A stretch of 64,000 nucleotides of DNA. Origin: Gracilaria domingensis (Eukaryota; Rhodophyta; Florideophyceae; Gracilariales; Gracilariaceae). The stretch spans positions 1-64,000 of the forward strand of contig VCMS01000166.1 of the NCBI GenBank assembly GCA_022539475.1, written 5' to 3'. This document shows positions 20,030-29,904 of the stretch, in pieces. Position 1 is the first letter of the stretch, and the number at the start of each line of letters is the position of its first letter. The position numbers and the translations under genes were made by a program. The notes under the pieces were generated by a model. That model made no database searches and had not been told where the DNA came from. It saw only the letters and a list, made by a program, of their open reading frames with translations.

Positions 20030-20930
20030 TCACCGACACAGTCGGCCAATGGGCAACCAAAACAACTTCCGAAAACGGACAATGAGAGAACCGTAAGAAC
20101 GGATATTCCCAGCTATCTGGGCTCCAAACAAACGAACCAACTCCAACGAACGTTGGCCAATTAAACCGATTCTAGGTCGGGAGACCAGTTTGTGGTGCAA
20201 AACCCTCGACGGGAAGCAACAAACCGCGTCGCGGACGAGCACCTCAGGGTGTTCAGGCCCTGCTCCCTGTGAAGGGCAGTCGAGCGGCAGAACCCTCCGA
20301 TAGGGCCAACACGAGCCGGGTGTAAATCCGGGTGGCCCCGATCTGGGCGTGCAGTCGGAGATAAAAGGGGTAGAATCGGCGTAGGTATCCGGATGGTTCC
20401 GGCGAGCCACAGCGAGTGGGGGTATCCAGCCCAACGGTATGGGACGACAAAAGATCGACAAACGAGCCGCACTGCGGAGCACTGACTCGCGATAAGCGGG
20501 AAAACTCCCGAGACAAATAAAACAAACCTACAATGTAGGGCAGAGTAGCGAAAGCCGTAAGACGGAAATGAAAACAATAAAATAGATAAGAAAAGTGCCG
20601 TGACGACGGATTAGTACTCCTCAGGGACGGAGGTTGGTTGATCAGCCCGGAATTGCGGCGGTATTCCCCAGGATGGGGCTGGTGACCGTGCGCAAGCGGC
20701 AAGAAGATCAGAGCCAAAGGCCTCGTTGAGGTTTACTTCCCGTACAGTGGCGGCAAGTGCCGCCACTTATATACGGCACTTGAAAATATCAATTAAAATA
20801 TCTAACTATCCGGCGCTGCCGGCCAATACACTACAGGTGTGCAACCGTGGCAGGCTTGCCACGGCGCACCCGCTATCGGGCCAACTTGGCACACGTGTGC
20901 AGAAATACTACCCTTCCTAGGCATAACCCA
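20030..20930 (-). repeat. 5' LTR/leader region rich in hairpins
   Basis: A non-coding stretch upstream of gag. It holds a candidate TATA box (minus TATATAAG, plus 20766-20773) and numerous perfect stem-loops, including GTGGCGGC/GCCGCCAC at 20747-20766 and CCGTGGC/GCCACGG at 20845-20864. LTR ends cannot be fixed without the partner LTR. Confidence 0.5.
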
Positions 20931-21042
20931 AAATAGGGGCACTACCCCAGTAGCCTCTCATAACCTGAGGTGTCGAAGCCGATGACGGATCAACAAACTA
21001 TGAAAAGCACCTCGGTGCATCCCCACAAAAGGGCGTTTTGCT

Positions 21043-21666
21043 CTACAATGCCCCCAAGATCAATATTATGAGTACCGCTGTTACAAGGGCTTTACTAATG
21101 TTATAATTTTTGCGGTGTGCGATGCTTCGAGGAGGATAATATATGCTGATGTCGGACTTCCAGGCGTGTTGGGGGACAGCACAATTTACGGGAGGTCGGT
21201 GCTAAAGCAAAACATTGAGAGTGCAGAATGGATTGGCCCCGGATGCATAAAAGATCTGTCAATTGCAGGCGTTGGTGTGAGACCCTACTTGATGGGCGAC
21301 TGCGCATTTACGCTCGAAGTAAACATGATGAAATCAAGCTCAGAAGCCGAGATGAAGGCGAACCCGGTGCTGCGCGTGTGGGACCGCTTAGCATCGACGA
21401 CGAGAAAGCCAATAGAATGTGCTTTTGGGATTCTAAAAAACCGGTTCCCTCTTTTGCGAACAGGTGTCCTCTTGCAGCACGAAGACACAATTTCGATGAT
21501 GCTTATGGCATGCATAATCGTTCATAACATATCGCTTAGTGACTGCCACCTGTACGATACAGCACTACCTGAAGACACAGAGGGAGACCCAAATGAGGTA
21601 ACGGGAGAAACAGCAGGAGCTCGTGCACAGCGTGATGCACTTCTTTACTATGTTGTTAATAAATGA
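21043..21666 (+). pseudogene. PIF/Harbinger transposase, C-terminal part
   Basis: The frame is open from about 21043, with no start codon in the remaining part, to a stop at 21664-21666. It shows the DDE_Tnp_4/HARBI1 signature: YYEYRCYKGFTN, AVCDASRRIIYADVGLPG (first Asp), LMGDCAF (second Asp), RKPIECAFGILKNRF (Glu) and CIIVHN. All three catalytic residues remain, but the N-terminal half is missing where retroelement 2 abuts. In complete elements this nuclease acts with a Myb/SANT-like partner. Here that partner lies convergently on the minus strand 18 bp downstream. Probably dead because of truncation. Confidence 0.85.
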
Positions 21667-21684
21667 TGATGACTTCAAACGCCA

Positions 21685-22419
21685 TCACATCTTCTCAATA
21701 AACTTTTGGAACAACAGGCGCATCATAAGGCGCTCTTCATTTCCACGTTTCAGTTCATTAACGATCTCAGTATGACGTTCGGACTGATCAATGGAGTACT
21801 GTTCGAGGAACCCTTTTCCATTAGTCTTCGCGCGTTTGCGACTGCTGGTCAACTCGGTGTTTCCAATTCCATGGGCTGTATTGAAAGCAGCAGGAGGTTC
21901 ATGGCGGGCTTTACCGCACTCTAATTCGTGAAGTTGTTCAAAAAAGGGGGGCTTGCTATATAGATCTTCATCGTCTCCATCACGACCGGATTGGGATATC
22001 TTTTGTATGTAAGCAGTTTAATCGTTGCAAAGTCGTAGAAATTTTTTTTGCCACGCCTGACTTGAGCGCACTATTCCGTGTTCATTCTTAGCCATCTTAA
22101 TTGCTGCGTTGAAAACATCCTTCAAAGATTTACGTTGATGAGGTTTAGATCCATAGCCAGCGGCCTTCATCTTCTGTAGCAGTATCAGCACTGTGTCATG
22201 ATCATACCCTTGCTTTGGGCCTGGTGGTTTGCAGTTTGCCAGCGAAGTTGTATTTGTCTTTAACTGAGCAACTTAAGGTTGATTTGGTTGAGAATTGGGC
22301 GTCAGATTAGTAGACGATATAGTCTGAGGCTGGAACAATGGGCATGGCCATTTTGGTGGGCCACCGGATGCAAAAGTTGCTACGGCATTTTGTTCGGCGA
22401 TGGAAAGATTGTCGGACAT
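21685..22419 (-). pseudogene. Harbinger Myb/SANT-like partner protein, two nonsense codons
   Basis: A 245-codon frame from an ATG at 22419 (MSDNLSIAEQNAV) to a TGA at 21685-21687. It is in phase throughout but broken by two in-frame TAA codons, near 22270 and near 22015. Flanking segments are clearly coding: LLQKMKAAGYGSKPHQRKS, then ARNEHGIVR-like spacing before SSQAWQKKFLRLCND, and later PPFFEQLHELECGK and IVNELKRGNEERLMMRLLF. The Trp and FFEQLHE pattern resembles the Myb/SANT-like proteins of plant-type PIF/Harbinger elements, which bind DNA and import the transposase. The convergent layout with the transposase supports this. It needs manual reading because the stops split it into pieces too short to stand out. 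Confidence 0.7.
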
Positions 22420-22559
22420 TTTATAGAACCTTGAGTGGAAGAAGTTGTTCTAAAGAGTGGAAGAAGATGGAAGAGGTGTGGATCAGAGATGATTTTGAGA
22501 GGGAAAGGTGGAACTAGCATCGCTTAAGTACTCTTTGTAGCTGCTCTTGGGTTTCATAC

Positions 22560-22728
22560 TGTTTGTGTTTTTTGGCGCCAAGCGGATGCGTTTGTCTCTG
22601 GAAATGTCTGCAAATGTTTCCACAATTTCTAGAAATGTCCAATGTTTTTATGGATAGATTGTAGACATCTTGCCAAATGCTCCGTGTCCACGGTGCGTAT
22701 TCTCTGTCTTTATGTGGAAAGGCCCTTA
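22560..22728 (+). mobile_element. Probable right end of the Harbinger element
   Basis: About 300 bp past the Myb-like gene, the sequence ...GTGGAAAGGCCC ends at 22725 and is followed by TTA at 22726-22728. Harbinger elements duplicate a TTA/TAA target and often end in GGCC-type inverted repeats. Several AAATGT motifs occur just inside (22595-22650). The left end is lost, so the inverted repeat cannot be confirmed. Confidence 0.45.
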
Positions 22729-23749
22729 AAGAAGCAGAAGAAGGGGTCTATAGGCCCACATTGTTGCAATCAATTATCGCATCGTTGCTTATACTTCTGT
22801 CAATTTTTCTCTGCCTTACATCATGATGACAACCTTAATTAACTTTGGCTTGTACACATTGGCAGCAATGCTTATTTTAAGTCTATAATGAATTCTAAGT
22901 GATCTAGATCAAATTTGCCTTAAGTTACCCTCTGAAAAACCGCACATTGTCTCCCTTTCCGTAGTAAACTGTTTATTCATAAACGAGTTTTGCTTGTATA
23001 AAAAGGAACTTAAGCGTAGAAGAACCAATTACTCTCGAATAAAAAGTCCTACCCACTTTAAGTGCTAGAAAAATTTTTTCTGACGAAGAAGCAGGCAATG
23101 GTATATCCTACACTCCCGGGACTTTTCCGTTCTCGCAGTCTTAGCATAATCCTTGAGCTCACCATGGAGTGCAAGTTAAATAATTAATATTCTTACAAAG
23201 AGATCAATTTCAATGCATGAAAGCGATCAATGAACGGCAGAGATGACAGCAGTTCTCGTACATATACATATTGCATGAAGATCGCACGAATATCTTATCG
23301 TACCACATGTAACTCCCATTCACAAAGGTGCAGCACTTGGAATGTCTCGATAAAGACCCTTATTGCCTCAAGAATTCAAACCTAAAGAAAACTTCAGAAA
23401 AGGTGACGTGACTCGGGTGAGGCAACTGATCAGTCCTATTCTGCAGAACCATTTACGATTTTTGCTGCAAACTGGCACACAGCCTCTAGAAAATTGTCAC
23501 ATTTTGATTTTTGCTACATCGAGTGTAGCACACGATCATTAAGGTTGAAGCCCTTCATGCACTTTTGACACTTTTCAAGAAAGAGGTTTCTGTTAGTGCT
23601 ACAAGAAAGGTCCAGAGCTGAAGGCGACTTTAACGACGTAGAGTTTGAATTCGAAGTTTGAACGAACGGAGTTCGCGGAACATGAGATGACGCATATTGG
23701 AAATACTACATTCATAAAAAATACATCTAAAAGACTTATGTCGAGAGCG
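22729..23749. other. AT-rich intergenic DNA, no gene seen
   Basis: No ORF above 60 codons and no repeat of note occurs. It separates the mobile-element region from the host gene block. Confidence 0.5.
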
Positions 23750-23837
23750 CACCCTGGGCGGGGCTCGAACCCGCGGCCATTAGGTTAAAAGCCTAACGCT
23801 CTTCGTCGCTGTAATGAACCAACTGAGCTACCAGGGC
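23750..23837 (-). tRNA. tRNA-Lys(UUU) with a 15-nt D-loop insertion
   Basis: The minus strand folds as a cloverleaf. The acceptor is GCCCTGG with CCAGGGT (terminal G-U). The D-stem is GCTC/GAGC, and the anticodon stem TTAGG/CCTAA has loop CTTTTAA (anticodon TTT, Lys). The T-arm is GCGGG-TTCGAGC-CCCGC. A- and B-box promoters are intact, and runs of T (CTTTT, then TTTTTT) lie 3' as Pol III terminators. The D-loop is 23 nt instead of about 8. Removing 15 nt (TCATTACAGCGACGA) restores a standard AGTTGGTA loop, so this is read as an intron at a non-canonical position. Ectopic introns of this kind are documented in nuclear tRNA genes of the red alga Cyanidioschyzon. There is no intron at the usual position 37/38. 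Confidence 0.9.
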
Positions 23838-24652
23838 TGCTACGACTGTCAGCTTGCATGTATTTGTTCTGTACTTAATGTAAAAGATCCGCACTTGGCA
23901 AACGCTCATGAAGAGGTTCTCTCTTTCGTTTCTTGTTCTTCTTCGTTAGTATGGTCTGCAACTCCTCATTGCGGAGAAGCAGGAAAAATACGGTAAGTTC
24001 TAAACATAATTCTCTCTCCTTAAGAAGGCTCTCTTTCTTTTCTTTCTTCGACTCTCCTTCTCACCTGCTTCCTGATTCTCGCTTGAAACCGGTCCCGGAA
24101 GATTAAGTCGTCAGCTGCAATGATATTGAAATATATTCATCCTCCAAAAGATTGGGACGGCTGCTCTCGTTCGTAATTTCTGCAGCAACACGCTATGAAT
24201 CAAAGAATACCGTCAGTTTTCATCACGAATCATGTTACTTAAACTCTACCGTACATTCTTTGTATCAAGACACGCTCATCATGTTTATGTTTATGGACAT
24301 TTCTTTCGAACGCGACCTACATTCATAGAACAAAACAGTAAGGCAGTTGCACACAATGGAAACAGCCCATGGGATAACAGCATAAAGAAAAGCCAATCTG
24401 GCTTCCCGTAGTACCAGACTTTCCTTCTGGTTGAGGCGAAACGGCTTTGCGTTCCGGTCTCCACCGCAGACCGGCATAACGCTTTGCATGTAGTTTTACT
24501 GAAGCTACCCTTCCTAGTTTGTCTATATCATATGTATGATACACAAAAGGAGAGAGAAAGCAAGAGGCGCGAACTCAAATTTCAAGGCATGCAGTAAGAC
24601 CTAGGTCACAATCGCTCTTGTGTGCAATATTTTTCTATACTTTGCTTCTGAT
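23838..24652. other. Intergenic, no gene seen
   Basis: This stretch lies between the tRNA gene and the 3' end of UTP21. Pyrimidine-rich runs occur around 24010-24060. No supported feature. Confidence 0.5.
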
Positions 24653-27600
24653 CTAAAGCTGTCCCGAAAAGTGAGCAGATAGAGCGAGCACAGAATCAAA
24701 CATGTCTCGCAATCTCTCCCACGCTTGTCGCTGCTCATCAAGGAGCTTCTGCAACAACTCACCACCTTCGCCGTATTTTGCAAGCTCAGCTCCATGCGCG
24801 CGCAAGAACACACCCAGATGTGCTTGCGTCAGTTCAAATTCTTGAGCACTGCGAAGCCTCGTCTCGAAAAACAACGCCGCATTGCAAAGAGTTTTTCGTC
24901 CGGTCATCGTCCGAATCTCCATGTCAACTCCTGAGGCGTCCAATGCATTCAGAAAACGGGTGGCATCATCAAACTTCTTTCCGAACAACAGCTTTCCAAG
25001 CGCACTATTCATCCAGCTCTCATCATCATCTTTCTGCACATCCACCTTTCTAATCTTCCCCAGTTCCGAATAGTTCTCACCATCTTTCTCAGAGTTTGAT
25101 TTGTTGCCGATGTCAAGGTCAAACTCCATATGAAGTGATTTCTTGGTTGGAATAAAGAAAGGTGCAGACTCAGCCTTTTTCGGAGGTTCCACGGGTTTGT
25201 TCCGCTGTTTAATAGCTTGCAAGTTACTCAACACTGTCCACGTTGAGGTTGGCATTGTGCTCAGCGTGATGATGTCATCTGATAAAGGAAGAGCATTCCC
25301 ATCATTTGTGGGCACGTCAAACATATGATCACCGCAATTCTGAAAGTCGGATTCTCTATCGCTTTCCACGTCCGCTTCCGTGTCTTGATCTTCAGCATCG
25401 AGCGAGTTGGATTGCGCTTGGTCATGATCTCTTTTCCTTATTCGTCTCTTCACAGGGCCAAATCTGGACATGTCTACCCACAGTTTCACACCCAGATTGT
25501 TCACATGTGTTGTAGCAATATACTCCCCGTTAGGAGCCACGGCTACGCTGGTGGGTGCATCATCGCAATGAAGCGTGTCGAAGAGACGGCCGCTCGGCAG
25601 ATCCCATGTCTTCAGAGTGCTGTCCATTGATGCTGAGATTAGTCTCCTACCATTAATGTCGAAGCACAAGTCCACAAGAGGACCTCGATGGCCACTGAAG
25701 CAACGGGCAAGCTTGCGCGTTATTGCGTCGTACACATATACCACAAAGTCAGTGCAAGCAACGGCAAATAGATCAGAAGTCGTACTCCACGACACCCTGC
25801 TGATGTCTGCCCTCGTCGATATAGAGTCACCATTCGGCTTTCTGGTGTACATAGTCCAGAACTTGATTCTTCTGTCTTCTCCACCCGCAGAGATTAGCGT
25901 GTCCCCGCAAGCGTCGACGGATACCCCCGCAACGCGACAAGAATGGGCGCGCCCCCAAGCGCGTGTTGCTGTCTCTGTTTCAACCGGCGCATCTGACACA
26001 GTCTCCGCGAGTTCAGGATCTTCAAAGACGCCTTGATGTCGGCCACTCTGAAGGTTATAAGCATGAAGACGTCCATTTTCCCCTCCAACATAAGCAAAAT
26101 TTCCGCAAGGTGAAAGAACGACAGATGTAGATTGCCTACTTTCCCAAGCTGATCGTGACGAAGAGCTGGATTTTTGTTTTGTCGGCTCCTTCTCTCCCCT
26201 CTTAAAGGTAAGTTCATACTTTTTGGGTCCAGGAGGAGGCCTCAAGATATGCTCATGCGTTGCTCCACTTTGCAAACGCCATGTGTAGGCAGCTTGAAGA
26301 CCTTCATGTATGGTGACAATGTTAGCAAAGTCATCATCTCTCTCCCTCACATTTCCTGTTGCAAATGTCGTGATTCGCGGTAGTTTAGTTCCACCATTTT
26401 GCCGGTGATCACCAGCTTCAACCTTTTTCTCTTTTCTCCTTCGTTTCCTCGAATTTATTCCACGGTTGCCGGTCTCCTTTTGTGAAAAGGATCGATTTCT
26501 TCCTTGTTGAACTGCAGAAACCAATCGAAGGTCTCGATCGAGACCCGCAGATACCATCATGAAACCGTCATAACCACAAAATCTCACCATTGTTGGTGGC
26601 AGATAATGCCCTTCTCGCCACCGCAATATTCTCGCTTGGCCGTTTTCGTCGTCAAAGATATGGACCTTAACGGAGTTGTCCGTTTTTCCAGCTGTGATTA
26701 ACAGTGGTTCACCAGGGAGAAAATGGGCAAGACTTGCCCCACCACCCGTATGAACTAAGCGAGCTTCAGATCGCACACGCTTCTGATTAAGGTCCCAAAT
26801 AAACATGTTCCCAGAAGCATCACTTGTCATCATGCTTTCATCTGTATCAGTGCGAAACGAAATTGTGTTAACGGTGTTAGTAGAGATCACAGCGATTCCG
26901 TCATCATCAACGATTGTGTCATCCGAATCATGTCGATAAGTAACAATAGTTTCATCCATCCTAAAGTTATGCAAGTGAATTTCTCCATCAACGGTTCCAA
27001 CTGCAACTACATCAACAACAGGAGAGGGTTCCAGGACAGCAATAGAAGATGAGAAGCCTGAAAATACGTGAATGACCTTCTTTGTTCTAAAATTGACGAG
27101 CATGCATCTGCCATCTTTCGCGCCAAGAAGTATCTTGTTGATATAGGTTTGAGGATGACAAATTGCAGTGACTTCGAAGTCATGTGGAATATGGAAATCG
27201 GATACCATGCTTCCGCCTACTGCGGGCTCATCTTTCGGAGTTCCTGGGAGATTCCATACAACGACTTTGCCATCTTCAGATATTGAAATTAGAATGTTCC
27301 CGACAACAGTGAAAGAAATGATTGGAGCTTGATGAGCAGACCACAAACCGAAAGGGCGAAGGCGATGATACACTCCGATGTTGTTTCCCACAGCTGCAAA
27401 TGTGAGCTCTTGGTATGCGGCTATTCGATCAATGCCGACCCCGTCACTTCCCTCATACCATGAACTAGGCATTGGGGTCGATATTCCCTTGAGACGCAGG
27501 TTTATATCGTATACATGCAGCGTTTGAGCTCCTTCTACGGGTGTTGTAAGGAAAGAAGAAGTGCCCAGGCGATGGACAACAGGAGCGCAACCTTGGGAGG

Positions 27601-27658
27601 CTCCATCGCAAACCAAACCAAGAGTTTGAAAAGGGGAATATATGTCACTGGAGCGCAT
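24653..27658 (-). CDS. UTP21: U3 snoRNP-associated WD40 protein UTP21 (WDR36 homologue)
   Basis: A 1,001-residue intronless gene starting at ATG 27658. Two successive WD40 propellers fill about residues 1-680. Family-specific wording includes RILRWREGHYLPPTMVRFCGYDGFMM (the EGHYLPPTMVRF segment is typical of UTP21) and WD blades such as LISASMDSTLKTWDLPSGR. An acidic linker leads to the C-terminal Utp21 domain (SALGKLLFGKKFDDATRFLN to the end), which is all-helical in homologues. UTP21 is a subunit of the UTP-B complex that loads on nascent pre-rRNA in the SSU processome and supports A0-A2 cleavage. Length is slightly above the usual about 900-950 because of basic insertions near residues 400-440. 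Its start faces the nucleoplasmin-like gene across an 800-bp gap holding a large palindrome. Confidence 0.93.
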   Translation of the reverse strand: MRSSDIYSPFQTLGLVCDGASQGCAPVVHRLGTSSFLTTPVEGAQTLHVYDINLRLKGISTPMPSSWYEGSDGVGIDRIAAYQELTFAAVGNNIGVYHRLRPFGLWSAHQAPIISFTVVGNILISISEDGKVVVWNLPGTPKDEPAVGGSMVSDFHIPHDFEVTAICHPQTYINKILLGAKDGRCMLVNFRTKKVIHVFSGFSSSIAVLEPSPVVDVVAVGTVDGEIHLHNFRMDETIVTYRHDSDDTIVDDDGIAVISTNTVNTISFRTDTDESMMTSDASGNMFIWDLNQKRVRSEARLVHTGGGASLAHFLPGEPLLITAGKTDNSVKVHIFDDENGQARILRWREGHYLPPTMVRFCGYDGFMMVSAGLDRDLRLVSAVQQGRNRSFSQKETGNRGINSRKRRRKEKKVEAGDHRQNGGTKLPRITTFATGNVRERDDDFANIVTIHEGLQAAYTWRLQSGATHEHILRPPPGPKKYELTFKRGEKEPTKQKSSSSSRSAWESRQSTSVVLSPCGNFAYVGGENGRLHAYNLQSGRHQGVFEDPELAETVSDAPVETETATRAWGRAHSCRVAGVSVDACGDTLISAGGEDRRIKFWTMYTRKPNGDSISTRADISRVSWSTTSDLFAVACTDFVVYVYDAITRKLARCFSGHRGPLVDLCFDINGRRLISASMDSTLKTWDLPSGRLFDTLHCDDAPTSVAVAPNGEYIATTHVNNLGVKLWVDMSRFGPVKRRIRKRDHDQAQSNSLDAEDQDTEADVESDRESDFQNCGDHMFDVPTNDGNALPLSDDIITLSTMPTSTWTVLSNLQAIKQRNKPVEPPKKAESAPFFIPTKKSLHMEFDLDIGNKSNSEKDGENYSELGKIRKVDVQKDDDESWMNSALGKLLFGKKFDDATRFLNALDASGVDMEIRTMTGRKTLCNAALFFETRLRSAQEFELTQAHLGVFLRAHGAELAKYGEGGELLQKLLDEQRQAWERLRDMFDSVLALSAHFSGQL

Positions 27659-28459
27659 ATCCGATCTCGGGTGCTTCTATTTTCTTTATGAATAGAATCT
27701 GTTTTTCAAGAGGTATGTCGCTTGAAATTCGCAGCAGCTCTGTTCAGATTGGCGCGGTCCCGTCGACAACGACCAAGACCAAAAGAATGCATAAATGGAA
27801 GCGATGGCAAAGACCAGAGTCAGGCGTGGGACAACTTCTCCTGAGTTGAGCGGAAGGCTGATGGTGAAGATCAAGTATACTGAACTAGGCGGTGCAGGGT
27901 TGTCTTCTCGGCCCGGCCCTCATGGACCCCGACGGAGACGGTGAAGGTGACATGAAAGGCACTTGTAACTTTCAGACCTGCCTTACGAGGATTCTTGCCA
28001 CCGACGGGCCCTGACGGGCCACAGGGCCAGAGGCTGCCTCTGAGAGGCAAAACAATTTGTTCAAAGTTGCCTGTTTTTTTTCGGAACAACGTTCAGGCTC
28101 AATGCTCAAAAACAACAGTTGATTTTAAATCCGATTACTAAATTAGTAATACTAATTTAGTAATACTAATTTAGTATTACTAATTTAGTAATCGGATTAG
28201 CCACAGCATTTCTGCCAAGTGCACGCCGTTGCTTGGATATCTGCACGGATCTATTTTAGCTCGCGACCGCGTCGATTTCGTTAAATCCACCACGCCATCG
28301 ACACCCTTCCCGCCGGCGGCCGTGTCTTGCTTATCGGAACTGGGAGAAGCCATCCCATACCCTTGGTGGCACACACCATTTCGTGCTTCTCGTGGGCTCT
28401 CTTAAAGGGAAGGACTGGCTTGCAGCCTCGCATGCTATCTAGATATCGAAGGGGAGGAT
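27659..28459. promoter_or_regulatory. Shared upstream region of UTP21 and the nucleoplasmin-like gene
   Basis: An 801-bp gap between divergent start codons. It contains GC-rich short inverted repeats (about 27990-28045, for example GCCCTGACGGGCC-like) and the AT-rich palindrome at 28128-28198. No TATA box is certain. Confidence 0.4.
28128..28198. repeat. 71-bp AT-rich palindrome with 27-bp perfect arms
   Basis: Left arm 28128-28154 and right arm 28172-28198 are perfect reverse complements (starting AATCCGATTACTAAATTAG on the left). The 17-nt centre continues the same TAGTAATACTAATT motif, so the structure is both an inverted and a short tandem repeat. It lies 260 bp before the ATG of the nucleoplasmin-like gene. 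It could extrude as a cruciform or be a tiny hairpin transposon. No target duplication is obvious. Confidence 0.9.
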
Positions 28460-29764
28460 ATGGACGCTGAGAAAGTCGCCTTCTGGGGCATTGTGCTGAA
28501 ACCCGGGGAAGCAGCCGATCTGGACTTGGACGATGGAGAAACCCTCAGAGTCACTTCTGCTTCGTATGGAGAAGAGCTTGGGGATAGTTCTGGGCGATCT
28601 GTGATTACTGCCTCAATACGTCCCGAGGACGGTTCCCCGTCACGGAAGTATGCCGTGGCTGTGCTGTCCGCAGGGAAGACCGAAACCGTCACCATGGATG
28701 TTCTTTTCATAGGGGAGGAGAATGTCAGTTTCGAAGTAACTGGGAAGAATCCGGTCCACCTGGTTGGGAACTTCACGTTTGAGAACGACCTCGATGACGA
28801 AGACTCAGAGGATGATAATGAGGAAAGTCATTTCATTGGACTGTACGAAGACACAATCGATTCGGAAAATGAAGACGATGACGAGCAGGAAAGAATTAAA
28901 GCTCTACCAGAACATGACAAGCCGGTTATCACAGAGATTGCTATGGAAGATGACGACGACCAGGATGATGAGAACCCAGAAGAACAGCCTGTTAAGGTCG
29001 AGCCAGCACCTGGTTCTTCTAAGAGGAAGAAGGGAAAGAAAGGGAAGGTCCCGAATGGCGACTCTGCAGGCCCTACAAAGAAAGTCGCAGATGCTTCTGC
29101 TGAACCCATCACCAAGGCCCTAAAGCAAACACCTGGGAAGGCATCGAAGGGAAATGAAAGCAAGGGAACAGAAGATGAAGGAAAAAGCCCGAATGTGGCA
29201 TCTCAGCAGAAGAAGAGCTCAAAGAAGAAAAAGAAGAAGTCTGGGGTCAAGAAGGAAGTGAGTCTGGATGCGGGACAAACTGAATCTCCATCCGCACTTG
29301 CAAAGGCCACGAAGGTGAATGACGAGGGCAAGACCGTTAAGGAAGAGCAACCTGATAAAACTGCTTCTGACGCTGACCTGAATGTGGATGCAGAAACGCC
29401 TGCGAAAGATGCTCCAAACGGCATTGAGGGAGGGGAAACAACAGGAAAGGGTACAGCAGGAGATGACGTGGTTCCATCCACCAAGAAAGGTAAGAAGAGG
29501 CGTCGCAAGCAAAATGCTACGGTTTCGCTTGTTTCCCCGGAGCAGGCGCCGACGCCACCATCAGCGAAGAAGAATAAGGTAAGCGAGCGAGTCGCAACCC
29601 CGGCCCCTCCAAGGATGGCGAAGATGGTCGTCCCTTCTAAGCCAAATGGAGAAGCGCAAGCCAACGGTGTCTCAGATGCCAACGAGGGTGAATTGAAGAC
29701 TCCATCAACTGATGCCCCGTCTTCGAAGAAGCGTAAGCGGGTAAGAAAGAAGAAGGGGGACTAG
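28460..29764 (+). CDS. Nucleoplasmin-like (NPL) domain protein, FKBP39/HD2-type
   Basis: A 434-residue intronless gene. Residues 1-110 form a nucleoplasmin-like beta-barrel, recognisable from FWGIVLKPGE, the LRVTSASYGEE strand, and TVTMDVLFIGEENVSFEVTG with PVHLVGNF. This domain occurs at the N-terminus of fungal and insect nuclear FKBPs and of plant HD2 proteins, where it makes pentameric histone chaperones. It is followed by acidic tracts (about 115-190) and then a long Lys/Ser/Pro-rich tail with several nuclear-localisation-like clusters (KKKKKKSGVKK, KKRKRVRKKKGD at the end). The FKBP prolyl isomerase domain is absent, as is the HD2 zinc finger. I infer a nuclear or nucleolar chromatin chaperone. 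The shared upstream region with UTP21 would suit a nucleolar role. Confidence 0.8.
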   Translation: MDAEKVAFWGIVLKPGEAADLDLDDGETLRVTSASYGEELGDSSGRSVITASIRPEDGSPSRKYAVAVLSAGKTETVTMDVLFIGEENVSFEVTGKNPVHLVGNFTFENDLDDEDSEDDNEESHFIGLYEDTIDSENEDDDEQERIKALPEHDKPVITEIAMEDDDDQDDENPEEQPVKVEPAPGSSKRKKGKKGKVPNGDSAGPTKKVADASAEPITKALKQTPGKASKGNESKGTEDEGKSPNVASQQKKSSKKKKKKSGVKKEVSLDAGQTESPSALAKATKVNDEGKTVKEEQPDKTASDADLNVDAETPAKDAPNGIEGGETTGKGTAGDDVVPSTKKGKKRRRKQNATVSLVSPEQAPTPPSAKKNKVSERVATPAPPRMAKMVVPSKPNGEAQANGVSDANEGELKTPSTDAPSSKKRKRVRKKKGD

Positions 29765-29904
29765 TTGGGCTTCCTTCTTTATCATATTAGCAACTCCATT
29801 TCTTGTGATGAAAACGGGAAGGCATCCTCGAATTACTTGTGGGCTTGTGTGCGAAGTTACGGGCTGCGCAATCTGGATTTAGTAGTGAATTCGCTCCATT
29901 TAAG

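Larger units (their letters stand above)
18305..21040 (-). mobile_element. Second Ty3/gypsy-type element: 5' LTR-like DNA and gag, 3'-truncated
   Basis: On the minus strand, LTR-like and leader DNA (about 21040-20030) is followed by a complete gag start and a 571-codon gag. The sequence then breaks off at about 18305 with no pol. The leader contains TATATAAG (plus 20766-20773) as a possible U3 TATA box. A TGG-beginning stretch near 20715-20700 could be a primer-binding site, but this is weak. Stems such as 20747-20766 (8 bp) and 20845-20864 (7 bp) continue the mini-hairpin theme of the first element. The right boundary is approximate: beyond about 21040 the DNA becomes Harbinger transposase, so this element seems inserted into that transposon. 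Confidence 0.7.

Noticed and set aside
28128-28198. CRISPR-like array reading of the AT repeat
   Set aside because: The units are contiguous without unique spacers and the structure is a palindrome in a eukaryotic promoter gap.
29203-29682. 159-codon minus ORF with Phe/Ser-rich protein
   Set aside because: It is the antisense shadow of Lys/Glu-rich codons in the nucleoplasmin-like gene.
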